A stretch of DNA of 64,000 nucleotides from Homarus americanus (GCF_018991925.1 NW_024725520.1:786001-850000), one strand, 5' to 3'. Positions 31,036 through 43,495 are shown, counted from the first letter of the stretch. Notes: generated from the sequence alone by a model not told the origin. Translations and numbers: made by a program.

Positions 31036-31915
31036 CACGTCTACTGTGAGTGGTACCGCAGCTTCAAGGGAGGCAGCGGTGGTGGGTGACTCACTCTATA
31101 CCAGTACATTTCGACACTCAGATGCGGATGTGATTAGATCGACCGGCGCTGGGGACAGATCGATGCGTCGGTGATACACATCTGATGACTGACTACAAGG
31201 TGTCATATTCTTGTTGGTTGGAGTAACTTTGATTTGAAACTTGATAAATGTTATTGAGTTGTTTTGATTGGTTTGTTTTAAAGTTTATGATATTGGTAGT
31301 CTTGTATGTGTTGTCTGGATAGTCTAGAGAAGTTGAGGGTGTTGCGGACTTGTGATTCGTCATTTTTTTAACCTGTCTTGTGCCACGCTGACAGGACTAT
31401 GCGACGAGAAGGCACACAAATTATATAGGTAATCAAAGCAAATATTATAGCGGGGTTTTTTGGGGGGGTGGGGGTTTTGATGTGTTGTAGTAATTGGTGA
31501 TTAGATTTTATTTGTTTGTGGGGATATACAGTACACAGTGGACGAAGGCTTTTTTTTTTAAATTCAGTACAAAAGTAAAGCACTTCACTCGACCACCCTT
31601 CTCTCCCCAACTGTAAAGCGAGGTACCTGTTCACAGTTGAGTGGACTATGGTGGGTATGGGGGGGAGGGGAGGAGGAGGTATAAAGAGGAGTTAGAATTA
31701 TGAATATGTTACATTAGACTTAAGAAAATGACCCCACAATACAGACACATGTAGTTGAGGATGATATTACCCATGTTGATTGTGTCCAGGTGTCATGGGG
31801 TGGAGAAGTTCATGCTAAATGTATATAAGAGATGCTTATTATACGCAGTTTGGAAAGGCCATGTACTGTACTGTACGCCACTTGTTTGTTTTCTCGTGTT
31901 TACCAGTGGCTGCTT
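31036..31915. other. Unassigned sequence
   Basis: No gene seen. There are runs of T and G (31448-31470). Confidence 0.35.
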
Positions 31916-31917
31916 GA

Positions 31918-32105
31918 GTATGTATGTATATATGTATGTATATGAGGGCTGTCACTAGTCACACGTAAAATTTCGGAGCATATCGACCCCCACCTGCACG
32001 GATAGTTGTGTTAGCAACTGTACGTATGTATGTGGTTTGTGTTTTGTGAATACATGTATGTTTGTATGTATGTATGTATGTATGTATATATGTATGTATG
32101 TATGC
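31918..32105. repeat. Two (GTAT)n tracts
   Basis: Tetranucleotide runs at 31918-31944 and 32024-32105, separated by about 80 bp of unique sequence. Confidence 0.85.
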
Positions 32106-32640
32106 CAGTAGCAATCATGACAACTTTTTCAGCAAGAGGGACCTGTAGCGTCGACACTAACCGCGCCGGACGATGTGTGTGTGTGAAGAGGAGGCGGGGG
32201 ATGTCTGCAAAGAACACGGTGGTGGGTGATTGGGTGATACACACGTAATGTGAGGCTGGCGTGATGTGAAGAGGCACTTATCGTTTACCTCCACTCTCTC
32301 TCTCGCAATAACTGTCGCATCTTCCACGGGGCTTTCCAGAGCGGTAGTGACGGAGGATGCCGGGGGGTCTACAACTGGTTATGAGGGTTCAGGGAAGAAG
32401 GAGGACATCTCACAAAGGACGGACGAGTTTTAGAGAGTTACAGTGACGAGAACTTGTCGGTTTTAGAAGCTCTGGTCAACAAAGATAAAGTTATGTATAT
32501 AATGAAACCTCCTAACGGACCCTTGATCTAACATATGTAGTCCGTTAGTTGAAGGTTTCACATCTAATGAACCCTCGATTTAACGGATTTTCCTCTCCAT
32601 ATAAACCGTTTCACATCTGGGTTAATGTTAGACAGTGTTA
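32106..32640. other. Unassigned sequence with Tigger-like words
   Basis: AACCTCCTAACGGACCCTTG and AACCCTCGATTTAACGGATT (32507-32605) resemble terminal words of Tigger-like elements, but no inverted pair or TA boundary could be set. Confidence 0.3.
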
Positions 32641-32644
32641 GGTC

Positions 32645-32825
32645 AGATTTGAATATGTTAGGTTTGATTAGGTTAGCACTAGGTAATTTTAGGTTCTGTT
32701 CTGTTACAATAGGGTAGGTTAGGTTAGGGCAGGTTGGGTTAGCATTAGGTTATGTTAGGGCAGGTTCGCGTTAAGGTGGTTAATTTTAAAGTGAAATAAG
32801 CTGGGGTTGTTGATCTTCAGGTGAT
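32645..32825. mobile_element. TTAGG-family element: degenerate core and right arm
   Basis: The core has scattered GGTTAGGTTAGG words (32700-32770). The right arm (32775-32825) reads GGTTAATTTTAAAGTGAAAT, AAGCTGGGGTTG and TGATCTTCAGGTGAT. Confidence 0.6.
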
Positions 32826-32944
32826 GGGTGAGTGTGGAGGTGTACAGTAGGTGGCAGCACACCTCTGGGTCACTCTCCTCGCTCACATATTTGAAGTTTT
32901 CACCATATTTTATTTTTCACTAATGAGGCGAAATTCTGGTGAGG

Positions 32945-33350
32945 GTCGTAGGTCGGGTGGTAGTGATGGTGGAAGGGTGGTGGTGGTAGAGGGGGTAGTG
33001 GTGGTGGAAGGGTGGTAGTGGTGGTGGTAGAGGGAGTAATGATGGTGGAAGGGTGGTGGTGGTGGTAGAGGGAGTAATGATGGTGGAATTGTGGTGGTGG
33101 TGGTAGAGGAAATAATGATGGTGGAAGGGTGGTGGTGGTGGTGGTAGAGGGAGTAATGATGGTGAATGGGGTAGTGGTGGTGGTAGAGGGAGTAATGATG
33201 GTGGAAGGTGGTGGTGGTGGGTAGAGGGAGTAATGATGGTGGAAGGGTGGTGGTGGTGGTAGAGGGAGTAATGATGGTGGAATTGTGGTGGTGGTGGTAG
33301 AGGGAGTAATGATGGTGGAAGGGTGGTGGTGGTGGTGGTGGTTGTGGTGA
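32945..33350. repeat. Minisatellite of about 35 bp
   Basis: About 11 copies of a unit with GTGGTGGTGGTAGAGGGAGT and AATGATGGTGGAAGG. Length variation comes mainly from the number of GGT steps. Confidence 0.9.
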
Positions 33351-33714
33351 TTGAGTAGGGGTATTTGTGTTAGAGGGGATAGTGGTGGTGAGATACTGTA
33401 GTTGTATAGTGGTAGTAGATATCAGGGTGGAGTAGGGTGGTGATGGTAGTAAGCCGGGAGTGTTGGCAGTACAGATAAGACTATTAAAATGTATTAGTGT
33501 ATGTTGTCAGTGTTGTTCACAGACTGGATGACGCACACACACACACTAGTGGATTTGAGGATACGACATTCATCTCCTATCCTAAGAGTCGTTGGTTCAC
33601 GCCTAGGACACTCCAGGTTCACCCAGCTGGCAATAGGTACCTGACTTTGCAGTTTAGGAAGTGAAGGCGGTCGAGTGAGGTGTCAGTCACGGTGTTTCAC
33701 TTGTGTTCTTCGTA

Positions 33715-33836
33715 TTTCCTTTGTCTTTCTTCCTCTTCTTTTTCTTCTCCCATCCTTTCTCTTCTTCTTCTTCTCCCATCCTTTCCCTTCTTCTTTTTCT
33801 TCTTCTTCTTTATCATCATCATCATCATCATCATAA
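33715..33836. repeat. CTT-rich tract ending in (CAT)n
   Basis: Pyrimidine-rich TTCTTC/TCCCATCC repeats, then ATCATCATCATCATCATCATC at 33811-33833. Confidence 0.85.
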
Positions 33837-34052
33837 GGGGGGTGGTGACTCCCTCTACCGGCAGTGTAATGATCCATAAATAACAATATCTTATGACCCT
33901 TGTGGATAAGATAGTGGCGTCACTCTTTAAAGGCGCGCTCTTAATGGTGTACCGTAATTCTGGTGAGTTGTCTCTCTGTAGTGGTACACAACACTAGTTT
34001 TTCTCTCTCTATTTTTTCTCATTAATTTGCCTCTCTAGTCCGTTCTTTCCTT

Positions 34053-34053
<1 letters not shown>

Positions 34054-34090
<37 letters not shown>
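34054..34090. repeat. (CT)n microsatellite
   Basis: About 18 CT units. Confidence 0.9.
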
Positions 34091-34091
<1 letters not shown>

Positions 34092-34155
34092 GTCGTCACA
34101 CAGCGGGAGATAGTTTGTGACGTTGTGGAGTCTTAAGAACACTTTAGTTCACCCT

Positions 34156-34340
34156 GAATGGCTGTGCTGGTGATTGTGGCTGTATTGGTGATTGTGGTCT
34201 TGATAGTGATTGAGGTCATGTTGCTAATTGTGGCTGTATTGGTGATTGTGACTTGTGTTTGTGGCCATGTTGCTGATTGTGGCTGTATTGGTGATTGTGG
34301 CCATGTTGCTCATTGTGGCCATTTTGGTGATTGTGGCCTG
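34156..34340. repeat. Short-unit minisatellite
   Basis: Interleaved units of GATTGTGGC, TGTATTGGT and CATGTTGCT, giving a rough 36-bp higher period. Confidence 0.75.
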
Positions 34341-34479
34341 GCCGTGTATTAGCCTCCTGTCAAACATATGAACAGTAACAATTATATAAATGTTAGGTAA
34401 TATACATATCGTCATTGTACAATCAACGTCATTAGTTGGTTCTTCAGACAGTTGCCCATCATTGGTTGGTTCGTCAGAC

Positions 34480-34665
34480 AAGTGTACAGCTTGGCGTCGG
34501 TCACTAAGGAAGTCTGTAAGCCATGGTATAAGACTTTCCGAAACCCGATGTCGATGGCTTTGTCGATAATTAAATTGTGATTGACAGAGTCGAATGTCTT
34601 GGTGAAATCAATGAAAGCGACAACCACACAAGTCTTGCATTTTTCCAAATGGCGGCACATGTAAT
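34480..34665 (-). pseudogene. LINE reverse transcriptase fragment
   Basis: The minus-strand peptide CVVVAFIDFTKTFDSVNHN followed by IIDKAIDIGFRKVL matches the RT block around the first catalytic Asp (FIDF.K.FDSV). Coding similarity ends where GGTTGGTTCGTCAGACA/GGTTGGTTCTTCAGACA copies begin (34433-34483). It is a different family from LINE-A and LINE-B. Confidence 0.7.
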
Positions 34666-34705
34666 CGAGAAAGGAGTGTGTGCGCGTGCGTGCACGTTAA
34701 CTTGT

Positions 34706-34880
34706 GTGAAATAATAATAACAATGGTTTATTGAAAAACGTTGTGTAGCCAAAAGGCTAAATATATCCAATGGGCAGAAGTTAGTTTTTCATCTAGTAAC
34801 TTAGAGGAGGTGTGTCGCTTAACAAAATTTTCATTGCAATATGGATAATGAACATGGAGTGAACATATAAGTTATTGTTT
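34706..34880 (-). mobile_element. Short 3'-end element with terminal hairpin (copy 1)
   Basis: On the plus strand: AATAATAATAACAATGGTTTATTGAA, then TAGCCAAAAGGCTA (34746-34759), which can form a 5-bp stem. Read on the minus strand, the hairpin is followed by CAATAAACC and an (ATT)n tail. Related copies lie at 36.9 and 42.8 kb. Confidence 0.6.
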
Positions 34881-34929
34881 AAAGTGGATGACAGGGCTGA
34901 TCTTATACCCTTCTGGTGGTGCAATTAAC

Positions 34930-35475
34930 TGGTTCACGGGTGTTGCGGTTACTGGTTTATAGGTGGTGTCATGGTGTTGCAGTAACTGGTTCACAGGTGG
35001 TGTCATGGTGTTGCAGTAACTGGTTCGCAGGTAGTGTCATGGTGTTGCAGTAACTGGTTCACAGGTGGTGTCATGGTGTTGCAGTAACTGGTTCACAGCT
35101 GGTGTCATGGTGTTGCAGTAACTGGTTCACAGCTGGTGTCATGGTGATGCAGTAACTGGTTCACAGGTGGCGTCATGGTGTTGCAGTAACTGGTTCACAG
35201 GTGGCGTCATGGTGTTGCAGTAACTGGTTCACAGGTGGTGTCATGGTGTTTCAGTAACTGGTTCACAGGTGGTGTCATGGTGTTGCAGTAACTGGTTCAC
35301 AGCTGGTGTCATGGTGTTGCAGTAACTGGTTCACAGCTGGTGTCATGGTGATGCAGTAACTGGTTCACAGGTGGCGTCATGGTGTTGCAGTAACTGGTTC
35401 ACAGCTGGTGTCATGGTGTTGCAGTAACTGGTTCACAGCTGGTGTCATGGTGATGCAGTAACTGGTTCACAGGTG
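34930..35475. repeat. 34-bp minisatellite with higher-order pattern
   Basis: Sixteen near-identical units of GTCATGGTGTTGCAGTAACT plus GGTTCACAGGTGGT. Variant positions (AGGTGG/AGCTGG, GTTGCAG/GATGCAG, GGTGT/GGCGT) recur in a fixed order, so blocks of three or four units were duplicated together. Confidence 0.95.
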
Positions 35476-35670
35476 GTGTTACAGTCACTCACTGCCATAC
35501 GAGGTTGTGGGACATCACTGTTAGGTGTGAAAGTCAACTTGTCCACGACCCCCGGCTGTGACTGTTTATCACTGTTTCCACTCCTTTGTGAAGCGAGATT
35601 GTCGCTTTTGTCATTTGTTTCTTGCGGGAGTTTCAGAGGGGGATAGGCGGCTGTCTGACTTTTCGGTAGC

Positions 35671-36082
35671 CAGTGTGTGTGTGGTGTAATGGTCAGCATC
35701 CTCGCCTTGCAAGCGAGTGGACCCGAGTTCGATCCTCGGGCAGGGTGAAACTTTGGGCAAGTTTCTTTACGCCATTTGCTTCTGTCTGCAGCAGTAATTG
35801 GATGCCTGGATGTTAATCGATTTGCGGATCGTGTTCCGGGGTAATGGTTAGCCAGTGCAGTTGGCGAGTTGTCCAGTCTTCTCGGACTATTCCTTGACAC
35901 TGGGTCATGCAGCTCGTTAATTTAGGGTGTGGTTGTTGTGTTGGCGACAGCTTCTGCATAACAAATTCACGCCTAGAGGTCCTTGGGCCGGCCATCCTCG
36001 ATTTCGAGAGGCTTCCATTATTATTATTATTATTATTATTATATTATTATTATTATTTATTATTATTATTATTATTATTATG
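35671..36082 (+). mobile_element. tRNA-derived SINE with (ATT)n tail
   Basis: The head (35675-35747) folds partly as a tRNA. The A box is TGGTGTAATGG. The anticodon arm is perfect (CTCGC, loop CTTGCAA, GCGAG; anticodon TGC, Ala). The T arm is perfect (CCGAG, TTCGATC, CTCGG), with the B box intact. The acceptor stem does not pair (GTGTGTG against GCAGGGT), so this is not a functional tRNA. A body of about 260 bp with a CTCGATTTCGAGAGGCTTCC end follows, then ATT repeats (36017-36082). Confidence 0.7.
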
Positions 36083-36926
36083 TGTATGTAGTTATATTTC
36101 ACCATCTAAGTTTTGTATCGAGAGAGAAAAATTCTGATATCTCAATTGAATGTTGACTTAGTAAAGCAAATATGAAAATAAAGAGGAACGAACAAGGAAA
36201 CGTGTGAAAAACGGATAAGGAAAGACAGTACAGATAGGAGTACGGGTGTGGAGCAGAGATTATAGAAGAGAGATGGTAGGAAAGGGAGAGATATGTAACA
36301 GGAAGAAGATGAGAGAAGAGAAGAAGAGATATGGAATAGAAAGGGGGGCGGAGGAAGGCGAAGGCAGAGGATTACCAATCAGGTTGATGAGACAACTGCA
36401 GTCACCTGGTTACCATGGTGACGAGGCTGCATCAAAGGTATCTCCGTGTAGTACGGTACCTGGCCGCTAGTGTTACCTTCACGGCACTGCTTATTAATTA
36501 TAACCCGATCGTATAAAAACCCTCATATCATGTTCCGGCTTTCCATCATGGTGGCAAGACATGTTTTATGGTGATGGGAGTGATGGTGCTATTAATTAGT
36601 GTTATCAGTTGCATTTTATTGATGGTAAAGGGGAATTGTTTTGATTGGAATGTGCGATTTTCTCACAATTTGTCAGTGTTTGGCCAAAAGTGTTTGGCTA
36701 GGAAGATCATATTATAGTCAAGTGTGTATTTGTCTGGGTGGTCATAGTGTAATGTGGCCAGAAGCATCGTGTGTAAGTATGTGCTTGTCTAGATGGCCAC
36801 GATATTGTAAAGTAGCCAACAGTGTGTCTTGCTGTCTGTGTCTGACCATTATCAGGATTTATTTATTTATTCGTGTTTCCGGATGGAGGAGGGAGATGGG
36901 AAAGGGTGTTGAATAGTGTTGTTGTA
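36083..36926. other. Unassigned sequence
   Basis: Purine-rich segment 36180-36370. No gene supported. Two diverged copies of TGTATTTGTCTGGGTGGTCA-like sequence occur at about 36720 and 36780. Confidence 0.35.
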
Positions 36927-37065
36927 TAATAATAATAATAATTAACGGTTTATTGAATTCTGCAGCCCGAAGGCTGAAAATATACATTGGGCATAAATGA
37001 CTTATTACATACATTGGTGGTTTAACAATGCCTTCATTAGAAGGTAAAGGGAACATACAGTGAAC
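36927..37065 (-). mobile_element. Short 3'-end element with terminal hairpin (copy 2)
   Basis: (AAT)n, then TTAACGGTTTATTGAA, then CAGCCCGAAGGCTG (36963-36976). On the minus strand this is a CAGCC/GGCTG stem with a TTCG loop. The flank TACATTGGGCATAAATGAC resembles copy 1. Confidence 0.65.
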
Positions 37066-37257
37066 ATCAGATTAATGTAGGTGTTGAACAGCAGAATGTA
37101 GTAACTCCTCAGATGGTGTTAGGAGGGACCTCGTGGTGTGTGTTCCTGATGGTGTTGTGGGGGCCACGTGGTGTGTAATTCCCTGATGGCGTTGGGGGGC
37201 TCGTGTAGTAATTCCCTTGATGGTGTTATGAGGCTCGTATGTGGCAAACTGTTGTTG

Positions 37258-37698
<441 letters not shown>

Positions 37699-37819
37699 AC
37701 AGACGCTGTATCAAACTCAACACTTCATCATCAACATAAAACACACGTGTAAAATTGTGGTGCTGGAAAGTGGAAGCTGTAATACACCTGTCCTGTTTTG
37801 TGGTTCTAATAGAGGCTTA

Positions 37820-38005
37820 CAGGTGTTATATTTTGATACAGGTGTTACATTTATGCAGGTGTTTAAATTTTAAACAGGTAAAAAAAATTGATACAGGGGT
37901 AAAAAATTCTATACAGGTGTTAAATTTGGATACAGATGTTAATTTTTTTTATGCATGTGTTAAAATTTTAAATACAGGTGTTAAATTTGAGAACAGGTGT
38001 TAAAA
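37820..38005. repeat. Degenerate minisatellite of about 19 bp
   Basis: About nine copies of a unit like GATACAGGTGTTAAATTTT. Confidence 0.8.
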
Positions 38006-38111
38006 CTAATTAATGAACGGTGTGTGTTGTTACGTTGTGTCGGACTCTTATTATAAATATTTTGACGTAGTTTTAGTTTTAATGTGAGGTATGGCAAATT
38101 GGCTTATGTGT

Positions 38112-38271
38112 TGAGAGAGAGAGAGGGATGGGAGGTCAGAGGAGGGAGAGCAGAGAGAGAGAGAGAGGGAGAGAGAGAGAGAGGGGAGAGAGAGAGAGAG
38201 AGAGAGAGGGGAGAAGAAGGGGAACAGAGAGAGAGGGAGAGAGGAGAGAGAGAGAGAGGGAGAAGGGGAAC

Positions 38272-38307
<36 letters not shown>

Positions 38308-38312
38308 AACTT
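38112..38312. repeat. (GA)n-rich tract
   Basis: GAGAGAGG runs with an internal duplicate of AGAAGGGGAACAGAGAGAGA (38213 and 38260). Confidence 0.92.
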
Positions 38313-38394
38313 ATCAGGGTGTTTGTTTTGCCAGATCGTTTGTTACCTGTTTTATGGGGCTGGCTGGTCGTTGCCCCTACACACACACACCTCC

Positions 38395-41300
38395 CCTCAC
38401 CTCTCCTTTTCTTTCTCTCCACCCACCCCACACTCTATCTCCACCACCCACACTCATCTCCACCACCCTACACTCTCTATCCTCCCCCCACCACTCTCTC
38501 CACCCACCTCTCTCTCCACCCCACACCTCTCTCTCCACCCACCCCACCTCTCTCTCCACCCACCCCACACTCTCTCTCCACCCACCCCACACTCTCTCTC
38601 CACCCACCCACTCTCTCTCCACCCACACCCACACTCTCTCCCCACCCACCCCACACTCTCTCTCCACCCCCACTCTCTCCACCACCCACACTCTCTCTCC
38701 ACCCACCCCACACTCTCTCTCCACCCACCCCTCTCTCCACCCACCCCACACTCTCTCTCCACCCACCCACACTCTCTCTCCCACCACCCCACCTCTCTCC
38801 CACCCACCCCACACTCTCTCTCTCCACCACCCACTCTCTCTCCACCCACCCACCTCTCTCTCCACCCACCCCACCTCTCTCTCACCCACCTCCTCTCTCC
38901 ACCCACCCCACTCTCTCCACCCACCCCACACTCTCTCCACCCTCCTCTCTCCACCCACCTCCTCCTCTCTCCACCCACCCCACTCTCTCTCCACCCACCC
39001 CACACTCTCTCTCCACCCACCCCACCTCTCTCCACCCCACACTCTCTCTCCACCCACCCACCTCTCTCCACCACCCCACACTCTCTCTCCACCCACCCAC
39101 ACTCTCTCTCCACCCACCCCACACTCTCTCTCCACCCACCTCACACTCTCTCTCCACCCACCCCCACCTCTCTCTCCACCCCTCCTCTCTCCACCCACCC
39201 CACACTCTCTCTCCACCCACCCCCACCTCTCTCTCCACCCACCTCACTCTCTCCACCCACCCCACACTCTCTCCACCCACCCACCTCTCTCTCCACCACC
39301 CACACTCTCTCTCCACCCACCCCACACTCTCTCCCACCCACCCCACACTCTCTCTCCACCCACCTCCCTCTCTCTCTCCACCCACCCTACACTCTCTCTC
39401 CACCACCCACACTCTCCCCCCACCCACCCACCTCTCTCCACCCACCCCACCTCTCTCCACCCACCCCACCTCTCTCCACCCACCCCACACTCTCTCCCAC
39501 CCACCCCACTCTCTCTCCACCCACCTCACACTCTCCACCCACCCACACTCTCTCTCCACCACCCTCTCCACCCACCCCACACTCTCTCTCTCCACTTCCC
39601 ACACTCTCTCTCCACCACTACACTCTCTTCTACCCCACACTCTCTCCACCCACCCCACACCCTCTCTCCACCCACCCCACACACTCTCTCTCCACCCACC
39701 CTCTCTCCACCCCACCCCCACACTCTCACCCACCACCTCTCTCCACCCACCCCCTCTCTCCACCCACCCCACACTCTCTCCACCCACCCCACACTCTCTC
39801 CACCCACCCCACCTCCCTCTCCCACCCACCTTCCACCACTCTCTCTCCACCCACCCTCTCTCTCCACCCACCTCCTCTCTCTCCACCCACCCTACACTCT
39901 CTCTCCACCCACCCTACACTCTCTCTCTCCTCCCTACACTCTCTCTCCCCCCCACCTACACTCTCTCTCTCCACCCCACCCCACACTCTCTCCCACCCAC
40001 CTCACACTCTCTCTCCCACCCACCCTCACTCTCTCTCCCACTACACCTCTCTCCACCCACCCCACTCTCTCTCCCACCCACACTCTCTCCCACCCAACCC
40101 CCCTCTCTCTCCACCCACCACACTCTCTCTCCACCCACCCCACACCCTCTCTCCACCCACCTACACTCTCTCTCTCTACCCACCCACCACTCTCTTTCCT
40201 CCCACCCTACCTCCTTCTACCCACCCCACCTCTCTCTCTCCACCACCCTCTCTATCCTCCCCACCTCACTCTCTCTCCACCCACCCCCACTCTCTCTCCC
40301 ACCCACCCCACACTCTCTCTCCACCCACCCCACACACTCTCTCTCACCACCCACTCTCTCTCCACCCACCCACACTCTCCCACCCACCCCACACTCTCTC
40401 CACCCACCCTCTCTCTCTCCACCCACCCCACACTCTCTCTCCACCCTCCACCTCTCTCCCACCCACCCCTTCTCTCTCTCCCACCCACCCCCACCTCTCT
40501 CCACCCACCCCACTCTCTCTCCACCACCCACCTCTCTCTCCCACCCCACACTCTCTCTCCACCACCCTCACCCTCTCTCCACCCACCCCACACTCTCTCT
40601 CCACCCACCCCACACTCTCTCTCCACCCACCCCCACCTCTCCACCCACCCATTCTCTCTCCACCCACCCCACCTCTCTCTCCACCCACCCCGCTCTCTCT
40701 CCACCCACCCCACACTCTCTCTCCACCCACCCTACACCCTCTCTCCACCCACCCCCTCTCTCTCCACCCACCCCACACTCTCTCTCCACCCACTCCCACC
40801 TCTCTCCACCCACCCCATTCTCTCTCTCCACCCACCCCACACTCTCTCCTCCACCCACCCCACACTCTCTCTCCACCCACCTCACCTCTCTCCACCCACC
40901 CACACTCCTCTCTCCACCACCCCTCTCTCCACCCACCTACACTCTCTCCCACCCACCCCACCTACCTCTCTCTCTCCACCCACCCTACACTCTCTCTCTC
41001 CACCCACCCCACACTCTCTCTCCACCACCCACACTCTCTCTCCCACCCACCCCTACATCCTCTCTCCACCCACCCCTCTCTCTCCCACCCACCCCTACTC
41101 TCTCTCCACTCCCACCCTACACTCTCTCTCCACCCACCCCTACACTCTCTCTCTCCACCCACCCTACACTCCTCTCTCTCCACCACCCTACCTCTCTCTC
41201 CACCCACCCCCACACTCTCCCCACCCCTACACCCTCTCTCCACCACCCCACACTCTCTCTCCACCCACCCCCACTCTCTCCATCCATCCATCCATCCATC
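38395..41300. repeat. 2.9-kb pyrimidine-rich 22-bp minisatellite
   Basis: About 130 copies of CACTCTCTCTCCACCCACCC plus CA, with many 1-4 base length changes. One strand is almost free of G and the other of C. Lacking stop codons in all three plus frames, it yields overlapping open frames of more than 1000 codons (Ser/Pro/His/Leu/Thr). These are not genes: there is no consistent frame, no start context and no domain. Confidence 0.97.
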
Positions 41301-41339
41301 ACCACTCACTGGATTAATGCATCATCCATATATAGTACC

Positions 41340-41626
41340 AATAATACATACTGACACTGACACATACAGATACAGACTGACACTGACACATACAGATACA
41401 TACTGACACTGACACATACAGATACATACTGACACTGACACATACAGATACATACTGACACTGACACATATAGATACATACTGACACTGACACATACAGA
41501 TACATACTGACACTGACACATACAGATACATACTGACACTGACACATACAGATACATACTGACACTGACACATACAGATACATACTGACACTGACACATA
41601 CAGATACATACTGACACTGACACATT
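41340..41626. repeat. 26-bp minisatellite
   Basis: Eleven nearly perfect copies of a unit formed by CAGATACATACTGACACTGA and CACATA. More homogeneous than the neighbouring CT array. Confidence 0.96.
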
Positions 41627-41718
41627 TATCTGCTCTTGACGAGGGATCTGTCCTACTTTACACGTGTCAATAAATTAATGCAGGTGTGTTTGTTGACATT
41701 GTTTCTGAGTCATCACCG

Positions 41719-41723
<5 letters not shown>

Positions 41724-41768
<45 letters not shown>

Positions 41769-41812
41769 GCATACTCACGGACGCATACACTCGCTCGCGC
41801 ACACACACACGC
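41724..41812. repeat. (CA)n microsatellite
   Basis: Pure CA at 41724-41763, then interrupted CA/CG repeats. Confidence 0.9.
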
Positions 41813-41869
41813 AGCTGTAGTATATTGCTGTGAAATATATGTGCAGGTGCTTGCCATTGTGTGTATGTG

Positions 41870-42775
41870 TGTGTGTTTGTTTGTTTGTTTTATTTATTAA
41901 ATGATTGATGCAATTGATGTGTTAATTGATGAGTTTTGTATGTTTTTTGTTAGTAAACGACGAGATGTGTGTGTTTGTTTTATTCTGTTGTGTGTGTGTA
42001 TATCGTACGTTAATATACAGAGAGACAGACAGACTTGTGTTATAGCACCAATAAGTATGTATAACAAATTTGCCCCGTGAGGTGGCTAGTTTATTGGGCA
42101 CCCCCTGAGTCCTGTGCAAGGTAAAGCATAAAACCGTTTACAGCGACCAACAGGGAATCTTGCGTAGTTCATGCTTGTCTTCGTGACTCATGCATTAAGG
42201 ATGCAAGTGCCTGAAGGGCCATGGGTTATGTCAGTAAGTTGCATACAGTGACGGAATGGTGGGGGTGAGGGGTGAGAAGGTACCGGTACACTTCATCTGT
42301 TTATGGCAAAGTGTGGCAGGTAGGTCCCTAATACAGTAATGTCAAGTGCCAGGCCTGTGTCTAGGAGGGGGATATCTGGTCGGGGAGGGAAGAGGTGTTG
42401 GTGACGACCGGGGACCTGTAGTAGGTCACAGGGCAAGTGAAGATGTAGTGAAAGAACAAACACCCCCAAAATAACCCCTGAGTCAAAGGTCAACTGTCTG
42501 ATCTCTTAATGCCGACCTCAGGGTGGTAACAAATATGTCGGCTTCTCGTCCCCAAGAGACAGTAGTCAATATCTCGGTATGGGAGCTCATGACTATTGCT
42601 TCAGTATGTGTCACTGTGTATATTACATTGTTCCCATAAATAAAGTACAAACACTCGGCTGTGTTTGAATAAACTCCCTACCATTTTGATTATAGTCATC
42701 ATAATAACAAAAACATTCTGTTTATTAAGTAGAATGAACTATATACTGTACTTGTATTATAGTGTGTTTGTTATA
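41870..42775. other. Unassigned sequence
   Basis: No gene or repeat family recognised. An AATAAA hexamer lies in CCCATAAATAAAGTAC near 42640, without a coding region to serve. Confidence 0.35.
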
Positions 42776-42900
42776 ATAATAATAATAATTAACGGTTTAT
42801 TGAAAGAGCATGGCAGCCGGAAGGCTGAAAATATACAGTTACATAATTGGGGAATGGGTCTCTTGATTGACAAATAATATACAAGTAACATAAGTGATAC
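42776..42900 (-). mobile_element. Short 3'-end element with terminal hairpin (copy 3)
   Basis: (AAT)n, then TTAACGGTTTATTGAA, then CAGCCGGAAGGCTG (42814-42827) and AAAATATACA, matching copy 2 closely over about 55 bp. Confidence 0.65.
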
Positions 42901-43002
42901 AATTATGATATATAATAACAAGGTGGGGAGAAGGTCATACTACAGGGCATTTCAACATAGTAACAGTGCAAAAAGTAAGATTGACTGGGAGTGAATACAC
43001 TG

Positions 43003-43136
<134 letters not shown>

Positions 43137-43229
43137 GTATACACTGCTATCGTTGTCTGTGTTTCATCTCCCACAAAAATATTTCAGTTTTACTATTTAT
43201 GGTATTACATACAGTAATATCTTCACTTT

Positions 43230-43495
43230 ATAATTATGTAAGTTAATACATGGACAGAGATACATGTATTATATTGTATGAATATGTATATGTGTAATTT
43301 AATACAGGGACAGACATACAGACATGCATATATTGTACTGTATTAATATGTATATGTTTAAGTTAATACATGGAGACAGACATTAAGACATACATGTATT
43401 ATACTGTATGAATAAGTTGATACATGGAGACAGACATACAAGCATACATGTATTATACTGTATGAATATGTGTAAGGTAATACATGGGCAGTATA
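43230..43495. repeat. Minisatellite of about 60 bp
   Basis: Four copies including GTTAATACATGGAGACAGAC and CATACATGTATTATACTGTA, with indels. Confidence 0.85.

Noticed and set aside
32507..32605. Tigger-like words (CCTCGATTTAACGGATT)
   Set aside because: No clear inverted ends or target duplicate.
35675..35747. Functional tRNA-Ala gene
   Set aside because: The acceptor stem does not pair, and a SINE body and tail follow; called a tRNA-derived SINE instead.
38084..41406. Open frames of 1011-1092 codons (plus) and many on the minus strand
   Set aside because: All lie in a 22-bp satellite without stop codons. Three overlapping frames are open at once and the peptides are cyclic Ser/Pro/His/Thr/Leu with no domain.
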